Below are positions 4,817-9,497 of a stretch of DNA of 9,497 bases, piece by piece (positions within the stretch are counted from its first letter, which is position 1; each line of letters starts with the position of its first letter). Made by a program: the position numbers and the translations under genes. The stretch is from JABIDZ01 sp964402905. GTDB taxonomy: Archaea > Iainarchaeota > Iainarchaeia > Iainarchaeales > JAAZKV01. The notes under the pieces were generated by a model. The model was given only the letters and a program-made list of their open reading frames with translations, had not been told where the DNA came from and did no database searches. The DNA lies in assembly GCA_964402905.1 (NCBI GenBank), contig CAYODU010000026.1, positions 1 to 9,497 on the forward strand. The letters are read 5' to 3'.

Positions 4817-6295
4817 ATGGATTTTAAAGTAGATAACGGGCCTTGGCAGACAATTTTTGAGGGAAAACTTTATGGACACAATGTCGAAATAGTTGTTAAT
4901 CCTGAAAATTATTATCTCACAATAATTTATGATGAAAAAGATAATGAAAAAGTCGGGGCTCTTGTTGAAGGAAACAAAGCACTTGTGGCAAAAGGGGCTC
5001 TTGATTCTTTTATACAAAGCATTTCAAAGCCCTGTATTGGGGTAACGAAAAATACTGGCGACAGGACATACAAAATGATTTTTGTTTCATTTCCACCGGT
5101 TTATCTTGATTTCAAACAAGAAGATTATATCAGAAAAGTTGATAATGCAATAAAGAAGAGCTATAACAGTATCTCAACGATAACTGAACTAGCACGTTCA
5201 TCTGCCCTATCTTTAAGAGAAGTTTCCACAGCACCCGAGTACGAATCATCATCTATTTTAGGAGATCCATTTACTGCACGGGCATTATTAAGTGGATTGA
5301 AAAAAAGCGCTTTGGAATTAATTGATTTAAAGGGAATATCAAAGTACGAAAGAGAAAGCAATTCCATCCAACTAGGGCTTGGTAAAACAAGAGAAATAAT
5401 AAAAGAACCAACATCTGATCTTGAAAGAAGTATTGTTATAGGAAAAGAAAAAGAAAGTGTTTTGTATACAATTTATGTTCTCACAGAAAACTTTTTGCTT
5501 GACAATAAAACCACAATAATTTTTGATTCCAATGATTATTTTTCAGAACTAAGTTTTGCATCAAAAAATGATAAAGTGCTAAAAGATGCTCTTGTTGATT
5601 ATGAGCCTGCCGGTTTCCCACTAAAAAAATTTATAGCAAAAAAAGATATTCGCTTATCTGTTGCTGATGCTGATATGGAAATAATATTAAGAGCTATTGG
5701 AGCAAATGACAGCAAAATAATTAGTGCGATTGCAAAGAGCGCTGCTTCTGCAAAAGTAAAAACTCCACTAGAACTTGCAGGGCATGCAGGAGAGATGAGT
5801 GAACTAAATGATTTTGAAAAATTAAAAGCTGAGAGATTACTAAACATTGTAGCAAATGATTACAACGAATTATTTGGCGAAAGTATTGATATAAAAGAAC
5901 TTATAAAAAAGTGGCCCGGCAACTTGGGCAGAGCAACAATTATTGATACAAAAGAAATGAGTGAACAAGAAAGAATTGTTTTTAATCAAGCCACTCTAAA
6001 AATGATTAGCAAAAAACTTGAGAACAATGTTGATGGACTAGTTTTTGTTATGCCAGATATTGAAGAAGTACTTTCTTTTGAAAAAGAGAAAGTCATTGAT
6101 AATATTCTTCAATTAGAAAACCATGGAATAGGATTTATTTTTGGTTCAGGAAAATCAATTAATGAATTGACCGAAAATGTTACAGCCACACTTACAATTG
6201 TTAGTGGAAAAGATACTGCGGTTGCAATCAAGAACAAGAGAAATTATCGTGTACACTTACGCCCTACATTAAGTGGAAACAAAGCTTATTCATAA
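4817..6295 (+). CDS. Degenerate HerA/FtsK-like ATPase (predicted pseudo-ATPase)
   Basis: This 492-residue soluble protein has a beta-rich N-terminal domain (about 1-110) and a helical linker, followed by the strand and motif order of the HerA/FtsK/DUF87 ATPase core. I-Q-L-G (about 191-194) and the S-I-V-I-G209 strand lead into the Walker A position, but the loop reads G209-K-E-K-E-S-V-L and lacks the G-K-S/T. The following F236-D-S-N-D-Y matches the D-x-x-G-E-Y strand of active members. A helical insertion (about 280-370) resembles the one HerA-like proteins carry. At the Walker B strand (G407-L-V-F-V-M) the Asp-Glu is replaced by P413-D414. The usual sensor Gln is not seen after the next strand (G437-I-G-F-I-F). 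It should therefore not hydrolyse ATP and probably acts structurally. The assignment rests on pattern recognition, not a search. It lies between two coiled-coil genes on the opposite strand. Confidence 0.6.
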   Translation: MDFKVDNGPWQTIFEGKLYGHNVEIVVNPENYYLTIIYDEKDNEKVGALVEGNKALVAKGALDSFIQSISKPCIGVTKNTGDRTYKMIFVSFPPVYLDFKQEDYIRKVDNAIKKSYNSISTITELARSSALSLREVSTAPEYESSSILGDPFTARALLSGLKKSALELIDLKGISKYERESNSIQLGLGKTREIIKEPTSDLERSIVIGKEKESVLYTIYVLTENFLLDNKTTIIFDSNDYFSELSFASKNDKVLKDALVDYEPAGFPLKKFIAKKDIRLSVADADMEIILRAIGANDSKIISAIAKSAASAKVKTPLELAGHAGEMSELNDFEKLKAERLLNIVANDYNELFGESIDIKELIKKWPGNLGRATIIDTKEMSEQERIVFNQATLKMISKKLENNVDGLVFVMPDIEEVLSFEKEKVIDNILQLENHGIGFIFGSGKSINELTENVTATLTIVSGKDTAVAIKNKRNYRVHLRPTLSGNKAYS

Positions 6296-6306
6296 TATGT
6301 TCTTAT

Positions 6307-6333
6307 TTAGAAGCAATTCAATTAGAAGCAATT
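6307..6333. repeat. Short direct repeat between convergent genes
   Basis: TTAGAAGCAATT occurs at 6307-6318 and again at 6322-6333, a 15-base period, filling most of the 41-base gap between the facing stops at 6295 and 6337. It is probably a small slippage duplication; no function is evident. Confidence 0.6.
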
Positions 6334-6336
6334 TAA

Positions 6337-6789
6337 TTACTTTTTTTCGCTCTTGCTTTTACTTTCACTCATTTTTTTATCAATCAGTTCTTTTACCTGT
6401 GAAAGAGTAGCAAACTCAAGCGGATTAATTGAATCAATAACATATTTTAGTTCTTTTAACTCTTCTTTTTTTGCAGATTGGAAACCTAGTTCATCAAGTT
6501 GTGCCTCAAGCAAAGAAATTTTTTGCTGTAATTTCTGCATTTCTTCGGAAGAAGCAATACTACTACCTTCTTCGGCAACCGGATTTAAAACAATTTTATC
6601 TTCAAGAGCCTTTATTTTCTTATTTAAAACAATTAGATTTCGCCCAAGTATTTTTTCATTACGAACAATATACTTTATTTTTTGAGTTACAAGCAAAATA
6701 CTTGAATTAAGCGCCCTTATGTCCTCTCTTATACCGCCCGCCTGCACTGGTGCTGAAGAAGAATGTTTTTGTCTATCAGGTCTGCCCAT
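6337..6789 (-). CDS. Coiled-coil protein, short, soluble
   Basis: This 150-residue protein has a Ser/Pro-containing, likely flexible N-terminus (1-20). A long amphipathic helix follows (about 20-67; R-N-E-K-I-L-G-R-N-L-I-V-L-N-K-K-I), then an acidic Ser-rich break, a second coiled coil (about 83-115), and a compact end with K-Y-V-I-D-S-I-N-P-L-E-F before a Lys-rich tail. No membrane segments or enzyme motifs are present. The I-N-P-L-E-F end and the paired coils vaguely recall archaellum-associated coiled-coil proteins (ArlC/D/E type); I cannot confirm this and call it only a coiled-coil protein. The gene is convergent with the pseudo-ATPase gene and divergent from polB across 77 bases. Together with the gene at 4104-4601 it brackets the pseudo-ATPase, so a shared complex is possible (inference). 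Confidence 0.75.
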   Translation of the reverse strand: MGRPDRQKHSSSAPVQAGGIREDIRALNSSILLVTQKIKYIVRNEKILGRNLIVLNKKIKALEDKIVLNPVAEEGSSIASSEEMQKLQQKISLLEAQLDELGFQSAKKEELKELKYVIDSINPLEFATLSQVKELIDKKMSESKSKSEKK

Positions 6790-6820
6790 TAAACCAACTC
6801 AAATCGCTCAAATATCACTA

Positions 6821-6826
6821 ATTATA
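6821..6826 (-). promoter_or_regulatory. Candidate TATA box for the 6337-6789 gene
   Basis: On the - strand GCTATAATT is centred about 35 bases before the ATG at 6789, giving a very short leader. No good Shine-Dalgarno site is present (only GGTT 3 bases before the ATG). It shares the 77-base divergent region with the polB promoter. Confidence 0.35.
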
Positions 6827-6830
6827 GCTA

Positions 6831-6839
6831 TTATTAAAT
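6831..6839 (+). promoter_or_regulatory. Candidate TATA box for polB
   Basis: TTATTAAAT is centred 32 bases before the polB ATG, so transcription would start around 6861, a few bases before the ATG. There is no Shine-Dalgarno sequence, consistent with a leaderless or nearly leaderless mRNA. Confidence 0.4.
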
Positions 6840-6847
6840 GGTTATTG

Positions 6848-6863
6848 ATACTTAAAAAAGTAT
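6848..6863. promoter_or_regulatory. Inverted repeat at the predicted polB transcription start
   Basis: ATACTT, AAAA, AAGTAT form a perfect 6-bp-arm palindrome ending 3 bases before the polB ATG and downstream of the TATA box. A protein bound here would block initiation, so it is a repressor-site candidate. It is A/T-rich, so chance is a real alternative. Confidence 0.3.
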
Positions 6864-6866
6864 TGT

Positions 6867-9284
6867 ATGGTAAAAAAAGAAAAAGAAGAAAATACAAGAA
6901 AAGCCACGCTTGTTTCTGTAACTTACAAAGATGATAAAGAGTATTCTATAATAAAACTTTTTTTACACGAAAAGAAAAAGAGTTACTGGTTATTTGACAA
7001 AAAATTCCACCCATATTTATACATAACTGTGCCTCAGTATTTGAAAGAAAAGAAAAAAGAAGAACTAGAAAAAATAGTTTTTGGTGAAAATGAAAAATTC
7101 AAAGCACTACTTGTAAGTGATACAAAAAGAAAAAATAATGAAGACGCTATACTACAAGTTTTCTTCAAAAAAGTTTCTCATTTAGTAGAAGCAAGAAAAT
7201 ATTTAAACGAAAAGGGTTTTGAAAAACACGAATATGATATCCCTTTTTATAAAAGATATTTAATTGATAATCGCCTAGAACCTGGAAACGAAGTGATATT
7301 AGAAATAAAGAATGAAAATGAATTGAAAAAAATTTCACAGAGCCAAGAGAACAAAGAATTTGATGTACCAATGATAGCTTTTGATCTCGAAACCTGGTGC
7401 GGCCCAAAATTTGAAGTTGGAAAAGAGCCCATACTAATGTCATCAATTGTTTCAGAAAAAGAAAAGATAATTTACTCTTACAATACAGCAAAAATAAAAG
7501 AAATTGAAATTCTGGAAAACGAAAAAGAATTAATTGAAAAAACAAGAAAAAAGATTGATTCCTTTGATTTTATTGTTACTTACAACGGCGACAACTTTGA
7601 TTTTCCTTATCTAAAAGAAAGGGCAAGAAAATTTGGTGAAGAATTTTTAATTAATAATGAAAAAATAAGGGTTAAACGACACGGACTTGATAATGCGGTT
7701 GAGCTTTCTGGAAAACAACATATAGATGCTTTTCAGATAATAAAATTCATGCAAAGAACCGGCTCGATTAATACTATTAAACTTGACCTCGAGACAGTTT
7801 CAGAAAAAGTTTTTGGAATAAAAAAAGAAAAGGTTTATCCAAATGAAATAAACGAAGCATGGAAAAGCAGGGACGAAGAAAAAATTGAAAGGCTTGCTGA
7901 CTACAATTTAAAGGACTCAGAGACTACACTTAGAATAGCAAAAGAATTTCTTCCAATGTTCTGCGAGATATCAAAACTCACTTCACAAACACTTTCCGAT
8001 TCAACAAGGAGTTCAACATCACAAATGGTAGAGGATTTACTCATAAAAGAAACTCATTCGCGACAAATACTAGCACCCAACAAACCACACGAAGGAGAAA
8101 TAAGGGCACGCATGGATAATCCAATAAAAGGAGCTTTTGTTAAAGAACCGCTAGCAGGGCTACATGAAAACATTTCAGTACTTGATTTTGCTTCACTTTA
8201 CCCAAGCATAATTATTAGTCACAATATTTCCCCCGAAACACTTAATTGTTCGCACAGCGAATGCAAAAAAAATGTTTCACCAGATGGAACATATTTTTGC
8301 ACAAAACAAAAAGGATTGTTTCCCGAAATACTTGAAAATCTTTTAAAAAAAAGATTGAAACTAAAAGCCGAGTACAAAAAAAAGAAAAAAGAAGGAAAAG
8401 ATGATAAAGTACTTTTCGCAAAACAATGGGCACTCAAAATAATTCTTAATTCGGTTTACGGTTACCTGGGCTATCCAAGAGCAAGATGGTACTCGAGAGA
8501 AAGTGCTTCTGCAACAACTGCGTGGGCAAGAAAATATATTACTGAAACACAAAAAAAAGCTGAGGAATTCGGTTTCCCTGTTTTGTATATGGACACTGAT
8601 AGTTGCTTCTTACTAATGAATAAAAAAACAAAAAAAGATATTGAAAATTTTTTGGATAAAATAAATGGTGAATTGCCCGAAACAATGGAGCTGGAGTTCG
8701 ATGGTTTCTACAAAAGAGGAATATTTGTAACAAAAAAAGAAGGCGGAGCAGCAAAAAAGAGATATGCTTTGATTGATGAAAAAGGAAATCTAAAAATAGT
8801 TGGCTTTGAATATGTGAGAAGAGATTGGTGCGAAATAGCAAAAGAAACACAAAAAAAAGTTATTGAACTTGTCCTAAAAGAAGGTAATCCAGAAGAAGCA
8901 ATAAAATACATAAGAAAAATAATTGTGGATTTAAGAAAAGGAAAAGTAGCGAAAAGAGAACTTGCAATAATAACTATGCTCAAAAGAAAAACCGCTGATT
9001 ATGATTCGGTTGGACCACATGTTGCTGCTGCAAAAAAAGCAATTGAAAAAGGAAAAGAACTAAGTGTTGGTTCATTACTGAGCTTCATTATCACAAAAAA
9101 TGGGAAAACCATCTCAGATAAAGCAGAACTAGAAGAATTTGTAGAAGAAGGAAACTATGATGCAGAGTACTACATTGAAAATCAAGTTATACCTGCAGTA
9201 ATCAAAATCGTGCGCGAACTTGGTTACACAAAAGAAGATTTAATACAAGGTGGAAAACAATCAGGTTTAGGCCAATGGTTTTGA
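6867..9284 (+). CDS. polB: Family B DNA polymerase with proofreading exonuclease
   Basis: This 805-residue replicative or repair DNA polymerase has all family B motifs in order. The N-terminal domain carries H-P-Y-L-Y (uracil-pocket region of archaeal PolB) and E-Y-D-I-P-F-Y-K-R-Y-L-I-D. Exonuclease motifs: Exo I F172-D-L-E-T176, Exo II Y239-N-G-D-N-F-D245, Exo III Y346-N-L-K-D350. Polymerase motifs: A D440-F-A-S-L-Y-P-S447, B K524-I-I-L-N-S-V-Y-G532, C Y574-M-D-T-D-S579, and the K630-K-R-Y motif. The catalytic Asp pairs are intact, so both activities are expected. The last eight residues, Q798-S-G-L-G-Q-W-F805, form a PCNA-binding PIP box, as in Thermococcales PolB. No intein is present at motifs A, B or C. 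A Cys/His cluster (C461, H463, C466, C478) follows motif A. Length is close to the usual 770-800. Start: the ATG at 6867 has no Shine-Dalgarno and fits a near-leaderless mRNA. Confidence 0.97.
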   Translation: MVKKEKEENTRKATLVSVTYKDDKEYSIIKLFLHEKKKSYWLFDKKFHPYLYITVPQYLKEKKKEELEKIVFGENEKFKALLVSDTKRKNNEDAILQVFFKKVSHLVEARKYLNEKGFEKHEYDIPFYKRYLIDNRLEPGNEVILEIKNENELKKISQSQENKEFDVPMIAFDLETWCGPKFEVGKEPILMSSIVSEKEKIIYSYNTAKIKEIEILENEKELIEKTRKKIDSFDFIVTYNGDNFDFPYLKERARKFGEEFLINNEKIRVKRHGLDNAVELSGKQHIDAFQIIKFMQRTGSINTIKLDLETVSEKVFGIKKEKVYPNEINEAWKSRDEEKIERLADYNLKDSETTLRIAKEFLPMFCEISKLTSQTLSDSTRSSTSQMVEDLLIKETHSRQILAPNKPHEGEIRARMDNPIKGAFVKEPLAGLHENISVLDFASLYPSIIISHNISPETLNCSHSECKKNVSPDGTYFCTKQKGLFPEILENLLKKRLKLKAEYKKKKKEGKDDKVLFAKQWALKIILNSVYGYLGYPRARWYSRESASATTAWARKYITETQKKAEEFGFPVLYMDTDSCFLLMNKKTKKDIENFLDKINGELPETMELEFDGFYKRGIFVTKKEGGAAKKRYALIDEKGNLKIVGFEYVRRDWCEIAKETQKKVIELVLKEGNPEEAIKYIRKIIVDLRKGKVAKRELAIITMLKRKTADYDSVGPHVAAAKKAIEKGKELSVGSLLSFIITKNGKTISDKAELEEFVEEGNYDAEYYIENQVIPAVIKIVRELGYTKEDLIQGGKQSGLGQWF

Positions 9285-9357
9285 AAGTGGTTCAAAAGAA
9301 AAAAAGTCATTTTTAAACAATAGTAAATTTGAATATAACTAACAATACAATAAGTTA

Positions 9358-9363
9358 TTTAAA
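9358..9363 (+). promoter_or_regulatory. TATA box for the class III signal peptide gene
   Basis: TTTAAA (within TTATTTAAAC) is centred about 25 bases before the ATG at 9386, again fitting a leaderless mRNA. GGACTTGAT at 9371-9379 partly matches a Shine-Dalgarno sequence, so a leadered transcript from an upstream box such as GAATATAAC (about 9332-9340) is an alternative. Confidence 0.5.
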
Positions 9364-9385
9364 CAAAAAAGGACTTGATATTAGC

Positions 9386-9497
9386 ATGCAAAAAAGAAAT
9401 AAGTCAGTACAAAACAGAGCACAGGGGACAATAGAATATCTTGTTATTATTGCTGTTATTGTTGTTATTGGTTTAGTGGTTGCGGCAATGTCAACAA
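9386..9497 (+). CDS. Class III signal peptide (pilin-like) surface protein, 3' end missing
   Basis: Only the first 37 codons are in the window. The protein begins with a basic N-terminus (M-Q-K-R-N-K), then N-R-A12 | Q13-G-T-I-E17-Y followed by about 18 hydrophobic residues. This is the class III (archaeal type IV pilin-like) signal: a prepilin peptidase would cut before Q13, leaving Glu at +5 and a helix that packs in a filament or anchors the protein. Such signals occur on archaeal pilins and, in DPANN-type genomes, on large exported proteins, so the mature protein could be short or very long. The gene is 101 bases downstream of polB with its own TATA box, so probably a separate transcript. 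What follows the signal cannot be seen. Confidence 0.85.
   Translation, partial: MQKRNKSVQNRAQGTIEYLVIIAVIVVIGLVVAAMST

Noticed and set aside
6143..6157. G-S-G-K-S string in the pseudo-ATPase (residues 443-447) that looks like a Walker A motif
   Set aside because: The first Gly of the G-x4-G-K-S pattern is missing (Phe at that place), it lies after the Walker B-like strand, and only about 45 residues follow, too few for a nucleotide-binding fold.
8346..8396. Long A-runs in polB as a possible programmed frameshift site
   Set aside because: The reading frame is intact through all motifs and the runs encode a Lys-rich helix as expected in an AT-rich genome.

Overview
The window is strongly AT-rich, gene-dense DNA that reads as archaeal. 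It holds a complete archaeal-type family B DNA polymerase with a C-terminal PCNA-binding peptide. It also has TATA boxes about 26 bases upstream of several start codons, consistent with leaderless mRNAs, and Shine-Dalgarno sites of the GGTG/GAGGT kind. A class III (archaeal pilin-type) signal peptide begins at the right edge. The base composition, the very small membrane proteins and the coiled-coil proteins suggest a DPANN lineage (Nanoarchaeota, Woesearchaeota or Pacearchaeota-like). That placement is inference. All complete genes use the standard code with TAA or TGA stops, and there is one TTG and one GTG start.

Layout: (1) 1-2148, the 3' part of a large Asn/Ser/Thr-rich, probably secreted and glycosylated surface protein, cut by the left edge. 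(2) 2262-4030, five consecutive tiny integral membrane proteins on the + strand, in two blocks separated by a 124-base spacer that carries a perfect 8-bp-arm hairpin. They share a recurring pattern of two membrane helices joined by a short aromatic turn, and the first two are clear paralogs. (3) 4104-6789, a coiled-coil protein (-), a HerA/FtsK-like protein with ruined nucleotide-binding motifs (+), and a second coiled-coil protein (-). (4) 6867-9284, DNA polymerase B (+). (5) 9386 to the right edge, the start of a class III signal peptide protein (+).

How the genes might work together: the polymerase is a housekeeping replication gene. The others look like cell-surface or membrane genes plus a non-catalytic ATPase-fold scaffold flanked by coiled-coil genes. 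The candidates for something undescribed are the five-gene membrane cassette (2262-4030) and the pseudo-ATPase with its coiled-coil neighbours (4104-6789). Their functions cannot be read from sequence alone. No tRNA, rRNA, CRISPR array, insertion sequence or replication origin was seen, and no gene-free stretch exceeds 300 bases (the longest is about 215 bases, at 4602-4816).
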